In this document: piece by piece, positions 52,321 to 62,216 of the stretch
How the letters are laid out: each line of letters starts with the position of its first letter
Position numbering within the stretch: the stretch's first letter is position 1
NCBI GenBank assembly: GCA_035345875.1
Contig: DAORDH010000017.1
Span: 45,918-109,917, forward strand
Direction: 5' to 3'
Source of the DNA: UBA2033 sp035345875
GTDB taxonomy: Bacteria > Spirochaetota > Leptospiria > Leptospirales > Leptospiraceae
DNA: 64,000 nucleotides
The notes under the pieces: model-generated
The model's database searches: none
What the model was told of the DNA's origin: nothing
Seen by the model: only the letters and a program-made list of their open reading frames with translations
Program-made: the position numbers and the translations under genes

Positions 52321-54422
52321 TTAGCAGAGTGCTGCTCCTGCTGCATAGCATCTTTACGGGATAAGTCAATTTTTCCTTGTCTGTCTACGCCAAGAACTTT
52401 GACTCGAATGATTTCCCCTTCGGATACTACATCTTTCACAGCATTGACACGCTTAAAATCTAACTTAGAAATATGGCAAAGTCCTTCTTTTCCAGGAAGT
52501 ATTTCTACAAAAGCTCCAAAGTCAGTAATACGTTTGATTTTACCTTCGTATATCTTACCAACTTCTACTTCTGCAAACATACCTTCTATGATATCAACAG
52601 CTTTCTTCGCAGACTCAGCATCTGGACTAGAAATTGTTACTTTACCATCATCATCTATATTGATATCCGCTTTGGATTGTTCGATGATAGATCGGATATT
52701 TTTTCCGCCAGGACCAATTAATTCTCCAATTCTATCTTTTGGAATCATTCGAATCGTTATACGTGGAGCTGTTTTAGAAAGTTCGGATGCAGATTGAGAA
52801 ATGGATTTTTCCATTTCATTTAAAATATGATTTCTTCCTCTCTCTGCTTGTGCGATTGCTCTTTCTAGAACATCTAGACCTACACCAGTAATTTTTAGAT
52901 CCATTTGGAAAGCGGTGATTCCTTTTCTAGTTCCAGCCAATTTGAAATCCATATCTCCAAAATGATCTTCTATCCCAGCTATATCGGTTAAAATAGCAAA
53001 CTCTTTGTTTGGAGAAGTAATCAATCCCATAGCTACTCCAGAAACGGCAGCTTTAATTGGAACTCCACCAGACATCATTGCAAGAGATCCACTGCAAACA
53101 GAAGCCATAGAACTGGAACCGTTAGACTCTAAGATCTCAGAAACAAGACGTATTACATACGGGAAATCAGTAAATTTAGGAAGGACTGCCTTTAAAGCAC
53201 GTTCTGCTAAATTTCCATGTCCAATTTCTCTTCTACCTGGGGAACCAGATCTCTTCACCTCTCCCACTGAATAAGCAGGAAAGTTATAATGAAGCATAAA
53301 GTTCTTTTCTTTTTGACCTTCAATGGTCTCATAACGTTGGTTGTCTGCAACGGTTCCAAGTGTTACAACACCTAAAGACTGAGTTTGACCGCGAGTAAAT
53401 ACCGCCGAACCATGAGCACCCGGAAGAACATTTAATTCACAGGAAATATCTCTTACTTCTTCTAATTTTCTACCATCCGCTCTTAAGCCTTCTTTGAAGA
53501 TTAAATCTCTGACTACTTCTGCTTCTATTTCATGTAAAAAGTTTTTTACATCTTTGAGTTCTAGTTCAGTCAGATTTTGCTCAGTAAAATATTTTATTGT
53601 TTCTTCATTTGCATCGGAGATTCCCTTTGAACGTGCTTGTTTATCAGAATTTCGGTTTGCAACAGAAATCTTTTCGAGAGCAAAGTCTCTTACTCTGTTA
53701 AATAAAGCTTCATCCTTTACTTTAACTTTGATTTCTCTTTTAGGCTTGTTTACAATTTTTGTGAATTCAGACTGAAAGGATACATTTGCTTTTATATATT
53801 CATGTGCAAATTTTAGCGCTTCTAATAATTCTTGGTTGGACAGCTCTTTACACTCTCCCTCAATCATTACAATGGAGTCACTTGTCCCTGCAACGAGTAT
53901 ATCCATATCGGATTTGCTCATGCTATCATTTTCAGGATTATAGACTAATTTACCGTCAATCCTTCCCACCCTAACTCCAGCTAGAGGTCCATGAAATGGA
54001 ATATCGGAAACCATAAGAGCTGCACTTGCTGCATTTACAGCATGTCCCGCTGTGGATATATTTTTGTCAGCAGAGAGAACAGTTACAATTAACTGAACTT
54101 CGCAGAAATATCCTTCCGGAAACATAGGACGTATCGGTCTATCGATAATTCTAGAAATTAGAATTTCATATTCAGAAGGTTTGCTTTCCCGTTTAACGTA
54201 TCCGCCAGGAATTTTTCCTACAGAATACATCTTTTCAGTGTATTCGCAAGTAAGTGGAAAGAAATCCTGTCCTTCTTTGGAATCATCTAGAGCGCAAACA
54301 GTTGCGAGCATTACTAGATTTCCAATACGGTAAACTACGCTACCATCAGCTTGCTTCGCCCAATTGCCTGTCTCAATGGATATAGCTTCCCTATCAAAAT
54401 TTAAGGTGTGTTTATGTATCAT
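52317..54422 (-). CDS. pnp: Polyribonucleotide nucleotidyltransferase
   Basis: 701 residues. Two RNase PH domains (first with FFPLTCEYTEKMYSVGKIPGG, second with RGQTQSLGVVTLG and GSPGRREIGHGNLAERAL) flank a helical linker. Then a KH domain (IGELIGPGGKNIRSII) and an S1 domain (GKIKRITDFGAFVEILPGKEGLCHIS). It is a phosphorolytic 3'-5' exoribonuclease in RNA decay. Follows rpsO, as in many bacteria. Confidence 0.98.
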   Translation of the reverse strand: MIHKHTLNFDREAISIETGNWAKQADGSVVYRIGNLVMLATVCALDDSKEGQDFFPLTCEYTEKMYSVGKIPGGYVKRESKPSEYEILISRIIDRPIRPMFPEGYFCEVQLIVTVLSADKNISTAGHAVNAASAALMVSDIPFHGPLAGVRVGRIDGKLVYNPENDSMSKSDMDILVAGTSDSIVMIEGECKELSNQELLEALKFAHEYIKANVSFQSEFTKIVNKPKREIKVKVKDEALFNRVRDFALEKISVANRNSDKQARSKGISDANEETIKYFTEQNLTELELKDVKNFLHEIEAEVVRDLIFKEGLRADGRKLEEVRDISCELNVLPGAHGSAVFTRGQTQSLGVVTLGTVADNQRYETIEGQKEKNFMLHYNFPAYSVGEVKRSGSPGRREIGHGNLAERALKAVLPKFTDFPYVIRLVSEILESNGSSSMASVCSGSLAMMSGGVPIKAAVSGVAMGLITSPNKEFAILTDIAGIEDHFGDMDFKLAGTRKGITAFQMDLKITGVGLDVLERAIAQAERGRNHILNEMEKSISQSASELSKTAPRITIRMIPKDRIGELIGPGGKNIRSIIEQSKADINIDDDGKVTISSPDAESAKKAVDIIEGMFAEVEVGKIYEGKIKRITDFGAFVEILPGKEGLCHISKLDFKRVNAVKDVVSEGEIIRVKVLGVDRQGKIDLSRKDAMQQEQHSAK

Positions 54423-54437
54423 GTTTTAGATCCTGAA

Positions 54438-54704
54438 TTACTTTCTCAATCCAAGTCTCTTGATCAATGTTCTATATCTCTCAAGATTTTTAGATTTTAA
54501 GTAGTCCAGCATCTTTTTTCTCTGGCTGACTAATTTAAAAAGACCTCTTCTAGAATGGTGGTCTTTTTTATGTGCTGCAAAATGTAGGTTTAAATCATTG
54601 ATTCTGCTATTTAATAGCGCGATTTGCACTTCTGGAGAACCTGTGTCCCCTGCTTTAGTCTGGTATTCAGTGATGATAGATTTTTTAGTTTCTGTTGTAA
54701 TCAT
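54438..54704 (-). CDS. rpsO: Small ribosomal subunit protein uS15
   Basis: 88 residues, normal length. Family signature GDTGSPEVQIALLNSRINDL, then HKKDHHSRRGLFKLVSQRKKMLDYL. Binds 16S rRNA early in 30S assembly. It lies between truB and pnp. Confidence 0.98.
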   Translation of the reverse strand: MITTETKKSIITEYQTKAGDTGSPEVQIALLNSRINDLNLHFAAHKKDHHSRRGLFKLVSQRKKMLDYLKSKNLERYRTLIKRLGLRK

Positions 54705-54761
54705 ATTGTGTTAGTTTTCTTCTATTTTAGACCAAATTATTTAACGAGGGTGTTTGATAAA

Positions 54762-55652
54762 CTAATTTTCATCTGGATTGTAAAAAACTTTAAGATATTT
54801 ATAGGGTAAATGAGGTTTTTTATCTTCTGTGCTACACCAAGCAAGTAATCTGCCTTGAAAGTCTCTGAGCAAAAAATTTCCATTAACATTTTGTCTTACA
54901 TACCCACCATGCCTAACAGAGTGAGTTTCTTTTTCATTGAGATCAATCCATGGATAAGGAATCATCTCTTCTAGAGTAAAATGTTTTGCATCAGGAGAGA
55001 GAATCTCCTCAGACGATAAAGCTTTTTCCAAAGTCAATTCTCCAAGAGAGGTTCTGACTAATTTTTTTAAATACATTGGAAAATCTAATTTTTCTGAAAG
55101 ATCAATCACGATCTTTCGGATATACGTTCCTGAACTAACAAGTGTATGAAAGGTAAAGCCTGTTTCATCTAAATTCTCATAGTTAAATTTATAAATTTTA
55201 ATTTTACGCGCAACGGATTCAAAAGAGATACCTTCTCGGTAGAGAGAGGATTGACGAATACCACCAACTTTTATGGCAGAAATCACAGGAGGAGTTTGGA
55301 GATTCGTATCAATGATTTTTTCTATTTCCTGCCGAATCGACTCTTGATTTGAAAGGAAAAATTCTTTTGTTCTAGCGAAGTCCCATTCATTCTGAATTAC
55401 TCCATCTCTATCTCCCGAGTCCGTGCTTTTTCCAAAGCCTACCTGCGCATAATATCCCTTATCCGCTTCTAGGAAATAACTTGAAAACGCAGTATAATCT
55501 CCAAATGGCAAAATCAAAAGACCTTCTGCTGCCTTGTCTAAAGTTCCTGTATGACCAATTTTAATTGGTTTTTTATTTTTTTTGATTTTTAAAACCAAGT
55601 CTGAGGAAGTAATTCCTGCTGGTTTGTTTACTAGATAAAAACCAGATTTAAT
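54762..55652 (-). CDS. truB: tRNA pseudouridine(55) synthase, probable ATT start
   Basis: 296 residues if started at ATT 55652. The catalytic Asp lies in GHTGTLDKAAEGLL. The family's N-terminal motif GFYLVNKPAGITSSD is encoded upstream of the first standard start (TTG 55598) and the frame is open there. No ATG, GTG or TTG is present in that extension. ATT 55652 follows AAGAGGA at 55667-55661 with 8-base spacing and overlaps the rbfA stop (ATTAA). It makes pseudouridine 55 in tRNA. A sequence error in the start codon is the alternative. Confidence 0.93.
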   Translation of the reverse strand: MKSGFYLVNKPAGITSSDLVLKIKKNKKPIKIGHTGTLDKAAEGLLILPFGDYTAFSSYFLEADKGYYAQVGFGKSTDSGDRDGVIQNEWDFARTKEFFLSNQESIRQEIEKIIDTNLQTPPVISAIKVGGIRQSSLYREGISFESVARKIKIYKFNYENLDETGFTFHTLVSSGTYIRKIVIDLSEKLDFPMYLKKLVRTSLGELTLEKALSSEEILSPDAKHFTLEEMIPYPWIDLNEKETHSVRHGGYVRQNVNGNFLLRDFQGRLLAWCSTEDKKPHLPYKYLKVFYNPDEN

Positions 55653-56043
55653 TCTCTGTATCCTCTTCTTTTGCTTCAGATTCTTCTTGGTAGTTTCGAA
55701 TTGGTGGAAGATTATCTAGAAATTGATTCATCTCTAGAGATTTTATATAATCCTCATCCCATAAAAAAAGGATTTTCGGCGTTAATCGCAACTTGAGTTG
55801 CTCTGCAAGAATATGTTGAAAGTAACCTCTTGCTGATCTAAGTGCATTGAGTAAGGTTTTTTTGCCTTTATCATCTGTATAAGAGGTCACCCAGATTTTG
55901 ACGTTAGTCATGTCATTTGAAAGTTCTGCTCTATGAACAGATACAATACCAATTCTTGGATCCTTTAATTTGCCAGAAACAATTAAATTTGCAACAGATT
56001 TGATAATCTCTGATTCTATTTTCTTTTTTCTGGTTTCGTTCAT
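55648..56043 (-). CDS. rbfA: 30S ribosome-binding factor RbfA
   Basis: 131 residues. KH-type fold with SGKLKDPRIGIVSVHRAELSNDMTNVKIWVTSY split over residues 22-55 and LRLTPKILFLWDE near the end. A Glu-rich tail follows. Needed for 16S 5'-end maturation and cold adaptation. Its last bases carry the truB ribosome-binding site. Confidence 0.94.
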   Translation of the reverse strand: MNETRKKKIESEIIKSVANLIVSGKLKDPRIGIVSVHRAELSNDMTNVKIWVTSYTDDKGKKTLLNALRSARGYFQHILAEQLKLRLTPKILFLWDEDYIKSLEMNQFLDNLPPIRNYQEESEAKEEDTEN

Positions 56044-56067
56044 ATTAAAATAAAGTCAGTTGCAAGA

Positions 56068-58674
56068 TTAAAGTTTTCTTGCAACCGAATTGATTTCATA
56101 GGATTCAATTTCATCCCCTTCGATGAAATCATTAAATCCATCAACGAGTAGACCACATTCAAATCCTGTTAGAACTTCCGTAACATCATCTTTCATACGT
56201 TTGAGCGACTTGAGTTTTCCTTCAAAGATAACTACATTGTCTCTCCAAATACGAATCAAATTATTCTTATGAATCTTACCAGATGTAACCATACAACCAG
56301 CAATATTTCCAACTTTAGAGATTTTGAATATATTTCTAACTTCCAACTTACCATTGCTCTTCTCTACTTGTTCTGGTTCAAGAAGACCTTCCATGGCAGC
56401 TTTGATTTCATTTACAACGTCATAGATGATGCTGTAATATTTAATTTGCACGCCTTCTTTCTCAGCGAGTGCCAAGGTTCTTGGGTTCGCTCTAACATGG
56501 AAACCTACAATGAGAGCATTCGAAGCAGATGCTAGCATAACGTCTGTATCAACAATAGCTCCAGTTCCAGCATGAATTACATTGAGTTTTACATCCCCTG
56601 TAGAAAGTTTTTCCAAGGATTCCTTAATTGCTTCAGCAGAACCACGAACGTCAGTTTTGATAATGATCTTGAGTTCTTTTAGTTCTCCCTGAGATATGAT
56701 TTCATTCATATTGTCAAGGGTTACTTTAGTAACAGTAGCAGCTTGACCAATTCGTTGGTATTCTTTTCTATGTTGAGAAATATTTCTAGCTTCCTTCTCG
56801 TCGCGGATAACGTCAAACGGATCTCCTGCATCCGGCACTGCATCTAGACCAGTCACTAAAACAGGAAAAGATGGTTCAGCCATTTGCACATGGTGTCCAT
56901 GGTCGTTGTACATGGCTCTCACTCTACCAGAGTGAACTCCCGCTAAGAAGGCATCACCAATACGTAGAGTTCCATTTTGTATAAGAACGGTTGCAACCGC
57001 TCCCCTACCTGGATCTAGTTTTGCTTCAATGATTGTTCCTTTCGCAACTCGATTTGGATTTGCTTTAAGATCTAACATTTCTGCCTGAATCAAAATCATT
57101 TCTAAGAGTTTATCGATTCCTATATTTTCTCGAGCAGAAATTTTACATACGATTGTCTTACCACCCCACTCTTCAGGGAGTAATTCTAAATTTGTAATGT
57201 CTTGTAGAACTCTCTCCACATTGGCAGATGGCAAGTCAATTTTGTTAATTGCTACAATGATAGGAACTTCAGCCGCTTTTGCATGGTTAACTGCTTCAAT
57301 CGTTTGTGGTTTAACTCCATCGTCTGCGGCAACAACTAATACTACGATGTCTGTAATAGAAGCACCGCGAGCACGCATAGATGTAAATGCCTCATGACCG
57401 GGTGTATCTAAGAAAGTAATCACACCTCTTGGAGTATGCACTTGATATGCTCCAATGTGCTGTGTAATACCACCCGATTCTGTATCGATAACAGCACTCT
57501 TTCGAATTGTATCGAGCAATTTTGTTTTACCATGGTCCACGTGACCCATGATAGTCACAACAGGTGGTCGGTTTATATAATCGTCCGGAGAATCTTTTTC
57601 TTCTTGAATGACAGTTTCTTCATAGAGAGAAACAATTTTAACTGCACAACCATATTCATCTGCCAAAAGGATAGCAGTATCACTATCAATGACGTTATTG
57701 ATTGTAACCATCATACCCATTTTCATAAGCTTAGCGATCACATCATTTGGCTTTAGATTTAATTTCTTTGCAAGCTCTCCTACTTGAACGTTTTCCATAA
57801 TGGAAATTTCTTTTGGAACGGTAGTTCCAGAGACTGGCACACCAGATGTTTTTTTATACATCTGTTTGAAAAATTTACTATTTTCCTGTGCTCTTTCGGC
57901 ATTCTTATCTTTGTTTTTATCAAAAGTGCCTTGGTTGTTTCTCTTTCGATTTACAGTTATACCAGGAGTAGTTGTTTCTTTTGGTATTTCAATTGGATTG
58001 AATGAGCCACCGCCTTGTCCTTGGTTAGATGGTCGTCTTTGATAATTTCCTTGGCCTTGGTTTCCACCGCCTTGGTTTGGACGCGGATGTTTTTGATGAA
58101 AGTTTCTATTTCCACCACCTTGCCCTTGATAATTTCCTTGAGGGCGATTTGGTCGATTGCCACTTCCCTGGGAGGAATTATCTCGATTCGACTGTTGACC
58201 ACCAACTGGCTTTTGTGGTCTGGAGACTATCGGATTTCGATCTGCCGAGCGAACTGGATAAGCAGGATGTGGTCTGGAAGATTGTTGACTTGTATTAGAC
58301 TGCTGCTGATTTATATTTTGCTTTCTTGTTTCCTGATGAACATTCGTTTCTTTCGATTGCTGCTGTGTTTGAGTTTCAGAAACGTCTTTTTCTTTCTCTT
58401 TTTCTTTTTGTTGAAATGTCTCCGAAACATTTCGATTCACGATGATTTTAGAGTCATCCACCGTTTTCATAAAAGGTTTGGGAGCTGCTTGTTGCCTTTC
58501 TGTTTCTTCCTTTACCAATAGATCTAAATCTTTCTTTGGCTTCGGTGGATTGACATTTGTTGCAGGAGTTTCTGCAATAGGAGATTTTCTCTTAATCACA
58601 ATTTTCTTGTGAGAAGAGTCTTGTCCTTGCAGCAGTTTATCTTTAATTGATTTATTGTCTTTTTTTTCTTCCAT
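56068..58674 (-). CDS. infB: Translation initiation factor IF-2
   Basis: 868 residues from ATG 58674, with AGG 5 bases upstream; GTG 58692 is the alternative. The N-terminal 270 residues are low-complexity, Gln/Asn/Gly-rich, with many QQS and QGQG runs, followed by the IF2 N2-type segment. GTPase motifs are GHVDHGKTKLLD (G1), DTPGHEAF (G3) and NKID (G4). Then domains II-IV bind fMet-tRNA. The divergent low-complexity N-terminus is typical of IF-2, though its glutamine content is striking. Confidence 0.97.
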   Translation of the reverse strand: MEEKKDNKSIKDKLLQGQDSSHKKIVIKRKSPIAETPATNVNPPKPKKDLDLLVKEETERQQAAPKPFMKTVDDSKIIVNRNVSETFQQKEKEKEKDVSETQTQQQSKETNVHQETRKQNINQQQSNTSQQSSRPHPAYPVRSADRNPIVSRPQKPVGGQQSNRDNSSQGSGNRPNRPQGNYQGQGGGNRNFHQKHPRPNQGGGNQGQGNYQRRPSNQGQGGGSFNPIEIPKETTTPGITVNRKRNNQGTFDKNKDKNAERAQENSKFFKQMYKKTSGVPVSGTTVPKEISIMENVQVGELAKKLNLKPNDVIAKLMKMGMMVTINNVIDSDTAILLADEYGCAVKIVSLYEETVIQEEKDSPDDYINRPPVVTIMGHVDHGKTKLLDTIRKSAVIDTESGGITQHIGAYQVHTPRGVITFLDTPGHEAFTSMRARGASITDIVVLVVAADDGVKPQTIEAVNHAKAAEVPIIVAINKIDLPSANVERVLQDITNLELLPEEWGGKTIVCKISARENIGIDKLLEMILIQAEMLDLKANPNRVAKGTIIEAKLDPGRGAVATVLIQNGTLRIGDAFLAGVHSGRVRAMYNDHGHHVQMAEPSFPVLVTGLDAVPDAGDPFDVIRDEKEARNISQHRKEYQRIGQAATVTKVTLDNMNEIISQGELKELKIIIKTDVRGSAEAIKESLEKLSTGDVKLNVIHAGTGAIVDTDVMLASASNALIVGFHVRANPRTLALAEKEGVQIKYYSIIYDVVNEIKAAMEGLLEPEQVEKSNGKLEVRNIFKISKVGNIAGCMVTSGKIHKNNLIRIWRDNVVIFEGKLKSLKRMKDDVTEVLTGFECGLLVDGFNDFIEGDEIESYEINSVARKL

Positions 58675-58712
58675 AATACCTATAATACTCACAAAAAACT
58701 AAGCTACGTTGC

Positions 58713-60098
58713 CTAGCCCTCCTCTTCAACAAATTCCACTGACTCTGATAATAGACGTAAAATTTGCTCGGAAGTTGTCGGTCCGACTCCTGGAATCTTA
58801 GCCAAATCATCTGGTTGCATTTCTACAAGAGTTTCAATATCTCTTACTCCACCACTTTCGAGAAGAGTGATCACACGAGGAGTTAATCCTGGTATTTCAC
58901 TGAGAGGTGTTCCTCTTGTTGAATCTTCTGTTGATTCAGTTGCTTTAGAATGATTTGCTTTGTGATTGTTAAATAATCGATCGAGTCTTTCTCTTGCCTC
59001 TGGAGACGTCATGTCTTCATTGTATTGAGAAACTGACTTTATATCGATCTTAAATTGGCAGAGCTGAACTGCTAATTTAACGTTAGAACCGCTAGCCCCA
59101 ATTGCGAGAGAGAGAGAATCATCAGGCACAACAACAAGCGCCTCTCTATTTTCATGGTCCACTCTTACTTCGACTGGCTTTGCAGGTGAAATTGCATTTG
59201 TAATAAATTCAGATGGGTCATCTGAGTATTGGATGATATCAATTCTTTCATTTCCAAGTTCTCGAACGATAGATTGGATTCGAACTCCCTTCATACCAAC
59301 ACAAGCTCCCACTGGATCAATATCGCTTCTAGTTCCACGAACTACTATTTTGGTTCGAACAGATGGGAGACGAGCGATATCTACAATTTGAACCAAACCA
59401 TCATAGATTTCCGGAATTTCCATTTCAAAGAGTTTCTTTACGAAATCACCAGAAGCGCGAGAAAGCGTGATCACAAGACCTGTGTCTCTAAATTTATCTT
59501 TCTTAAGTTCTACTTTAGATATAATTGCTTTGAGTCGATCCCCACTTTTGTATTTTTCACCAGGATTTTGCTCTTTTTTAGGCATAACCCCTTCTACTTT
59601 TCCAAGATCAATACTCATCGTATCTTTGTTGATCCATCGTTGAAAATAGCCGTGTGTAAGTTCGCCTTCTTTGACTTTGTATTCGTTGTAGAGTAGTTCT
59701 CTTTCCATCTCTTTCAATTTCTGAAAGACCATCTGTCGTGCCTGGTTGGAAACGATACGAGAAAGTTCGACTGGTTTTTCTTTGAATGCGATTGTTGAGC
59801 CAATAGTCGCATCTGGATCAACTTGCTTTGCCTTATCAAGACTAATCTCAAGAGGAGAGTCACTCGGAGCCTCTACAACTGTTTTTGAAATGACGATGAC
59901 TACTTCATTCTTATCGCTAAATTCTACATTGATATTGTTGACTTTGGTAGAATCTAGACCAAGCTTCTTTTTGTATGCACCTAAGAGCGAGTCTTTGATG
60001 ATACTTAAAACTGAGTCTTTAGACAGACCTTTGTCTGCGCAAAACTGTTGAATTGCTTCAAATAGATTTGATTCGTTGTTTACTTGTTTCGTTGCCAT
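58713..60098 (-). CDS. nusA: Transcription elongation/termination factor NusA
   Basis: 461 residues. N-terminal RNA polymerase-binding domain, S1 domain (about 130-200), and two KH domains, with GACVGMKGVRIQSIVREL in the first and IGASGSNVKLAVQL in the second. The C-terminus has one helix-hairpin-helix repeat (LAKIPGVGPTTSEQILRLL). Encoded between rimP and infB, the standard order. Confidence 0.97.
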   Translation of the reverse strand: MATKQVNNESNLFEAIQQFCADKGLSKDSVLSIIKDSLLGAYKKKLGLDSTKVNNINVEFSDKNEVVIVISKTVVEAPSDSPLEISLDKAKQVDPDATIGSTIAFKEKPVELSRIVSNQARQMVFQKLKEMERELLYNEYKVKEGELTHGYFQRWINKDTMSIDLGKVEGVMPKKEQNPGEKYKSGDRLKAIISKVELKKDKFRDTGLVITLSRASGDFVKKLFEMEIPEIYDGLVQIVDIARLPSVRTKIVVRGTRSDIDPVGACVGMKGVRIQSIVRELGNERIDIIQYSDDPSEFITNAISPAKPVEVRVDHENREALVVVPDDSLSLAIGASGSNVKLAVQLCQFKIDIKSVSQYNEDMTSPEARERLDRLFNNHKANHSKATESTEDSTRGTPLSEIPGLTPRVITLLESGGVRDIETLVEMQPDDLAKIPGVGPTTSEQILRLLSESVEFVEEEG

Positions 60099-60099
60099 A

Positions 60100-60582
60100 T
60101 TAAAACTTAATGTATAAATTACCTTTTAAAATATCATTTTTATCCAAAACCACTCTATTTCCCAAAGACTTTTTACTCTTCTCTGTCAAAGGTTCAAGAG
60201 TTACCTGCGTTCCATCAAATCCCATGATTTGAAAAACATTATTCACTTTCTTACCTTTTTCCAAATAAAAAATCTTCACAGGAACATTATGAAAACGCCC
60301 CAGATCCTCTGGTAGCTTCAGTTCTCTTTCTGCCCCTGCTGATGAAACCTGAATTGTGTAATTTTCTTGCCCATGTGTAGCTTCAAGAAAATCCGTAAGT
60401 CGTCTTGAAACTTTTTCGCAGTCCGTTATAGAAACCGAACCCCTTGGGTCTTGGAGATTATCCAGATTAATCTCAATCAGAAAATGACCATTGGCAAATT
60501 GTAATATAAGGGAATACAATTGAATTGGATGTTCTATAATTGTAGCTAATGCTTCCCTAATCTCAGATTCTTGTAATGCCAA
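60100..60582 (-). CDS. rimP: Ribosome maturation factor RimP
   Basis: 160 residues from TTG 60582, with AAAGG about 7 bases upstream. The signature VSITDCEKVSRRLTDFLEA and IQVSSAGAERELK identify the family. Helps mature the 30S subunit. First gene of the rimP-nusA-infB-rbfA-truB-rpsO-pnp unit; one base separates it from nusA. Confidence 0.93.
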   Translation of the reverse strand: MALQESEIREALATIIEHPIQLYSLILQFANGHFLIEINLDNLQDPRGSVSITDCEKVSRRLTDFLEATHGQENYTIQVSSAGAERELKLPEDLGRFHNVPVKIFYLEKGKKVNNVFQIMGFDGTQVTLEPLTEKSKKSLGNRVVLDKNDILKGNLYIKF

Positions 60583-61002
60583 TAATAAACCTTTTCTCCA
60601 GACAACTTTTAACCTATTCTAAAACAAATCGGGTTAAAATTTCACAATAAAAAGCAAGGCTAGGGTGTAAAGTAAAAAATAATTTTGTTGATTCAAATGT
60701 ATTCCGATCAATGCAAATTCTCTTTCAAATCATACATTTGGTAGAAAAGAGTTATTACCTCAGAACTTAGAATCAGTTCGTAGTCCATTTGATTTACATT
60801 CATTTCTGACTTGCATTACAAGTTCCTTTAATTAAAAGCAACTTTCACTATATCTAGACTATACGAACCACTATAGCAACCAGTATACCAAGTAGCTAGA
60901 GAGTGATAGGCTATAAAAAATAGACAAAGAGGAATCCTGACTAGATTCTTGCAAGCTCCGAATCAATGTCTTCTATTTTGTAGGTCTTTTCTTTTTCTTC
61001 CA
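60583..61002. other. Intergenic region between divergent units
   Basis: About 420 bases before the plus-strand promoter. It must also hold the promoter of the rimP operon on the minus strand, but I see no clear pair of boxes for it. No gene or repeat copy is evident. Confidence 0.5.
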
Positions 61003-61030
61003 TTGACAGATTTTTCTTTTTAGATATACC
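61003..61030 (+). promoter_or_regulatory. Candidate sigma-70 promoter
   Basis: TTGACA (61003-61008), a 16-base spacer, then TATACC (61025-61030). It lies about 36 bases before the next start codon, which is preceded by AAGGAAAGG. Confidence 0.55.
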
Positions 61031-61066
61031 TAATTTCTGATCTAATCCCAAATATAAGGAAAGGCC

Positions 61067-62089
61067 ATGTTAAAAACTCTATTCTTTCTATTGATTCTAA
61101 CTCATTCCATTTATACAGAAGAAACGATCCAAGTAGAAGGTTTTACACAAGAAGCAATTCTATCAGAAGAAGAGATTTCTTTTGCAGGAGAAAAAACAGT
61201 CTTTATAAAGGTGACTGCAAATGGCTACTTATCATCGGGCACAGAAGATTCTTACTTAGAAGTAATAGGAAAAAAAATTTCTGAAAAAAAACAAAGAGTT
61301 TTCTTACTTCTACCAAGTGGGTATGAGCCTAAAATTTGGGTGAAGGAGTCAGAATCCATATTTCCAAAGCATGAAATCAAATTAATAAGGCGATATCTGC
61401 ACGATTTATGTTTTGATAGAAGACAACTAATAGGAAGTGAAGCGGATTATAGCTATTATTCTAAACTGACTGAAGAATGCTATGTGGATAAAACTAGAGA
61501 TTATTTAAAAGGAAATCGCTTTCAGTATGCCGTATATCGCTACTTTGGAAGGATCCCTGAGTGGACAGATCCATTCGATTTTATACTAGGATTTTTTCTT
61601 TATATTTTACTCTTTCTATCTTCTCTGCCTCACCTACTTTTATTTTTATTTATCTATTCTTTTTTCAAAGAGTATTTTAGAAAGGAAGAATACAAAAAGA
61701 AACTCATGACAGTCCTTTTTCCATTTATCTACGGATTTTTATGGGTCTTTGGATCAATTTATATCGGGGAAACATTTCGCTTTAATTTTTGGGGAATGGG
61801 TGTTTGGAAATTTTATTTTTATATCTCAGGACTTTTTTTTGGACTTGGATTCTTAGGAATCAAATCTGTTGTAAATCGAGTTTTTCATCCCGAAGAAGAT
61901 GTTTTACCAGATTGGGCAATTGGTCTTATTCTATTCTTTTCTCCCCTACTCATCTTTGCTGCAGGAGCTGGTGGAGGCAAACAACGTTCTTCCTCTTCAA
62001 ACCAAAATACGAATTCTTCTAATTCACAGTCTACTTCGGGTGGAGGTGGAACATTCGGCGGTGGCGGTGCTAGTGGTGGTTATTCTTGA
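61067..62089 (+). CDS. Membrane protein with Gly/Ser-rich tail, unknown function
   Basis: 340 residues. Signal peptide, then about 140 residues of exported sequence with three cysteines. Four or five membrane helices start near residue 168 (FILGFFLYILLFLSSLPHLLLFLFIY). It ends in a low-complexity Ser/Asn segment and a glycine-rich tail (GGGGTFGGGGASGGYS). Such tails follow TPM (YgcG-like) proteins, but no TPM domain is visible. AAGGAAAGG provides the ribosome-binding site. Confidence 0.75.
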   Translation: MLKTLFFLLILTHSIYTEETIQVEGFTQEAILSEEEISFAGEKTVFIKVTANGYLSSGTEDSYLEVIGKKISEKKQRVFLLLPSGYEPKIWVKESESIFPKHEIKLIRRYLHDLCFDRRQLIGSEADYSYYSKLTEECYVDKTRDYLKGNRFQYAVYRYFGRIPEWTDPFDFILGFFLYILLFLSSLPHLLLFLFIYSFFKEYFRKEEYKKKLMTVLFPFIYGFLWVFGSIYIGETFRFNFWGMGVWKFYFYISGLFFGLGFLGIKSVVNRVFHPEEDVLPDWAIGLILFFSPLLIFAAGAGGGKQRSSSSNQNTNSSNSQSTSGGGGTFGGGGASGGYS

Positions 62090-62216
62090 ATGATATTTTT
62101 CAATCTCTTTAAAATCCTCTGGAGTTAAATAAAAATTTATTTGTATACTGTTCATTTTGTTTGTTTCCCAACCTGATGTAGTTCGATACTATTTTTATCA
62201 TCAATATTAGCTACAA

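Noticed and set aside
57436..58521. Plus-strand frames inside infB
   Set aside because: They are antisense to the low-complexity part of IF-2 and have no ribosome-binding site or family features.
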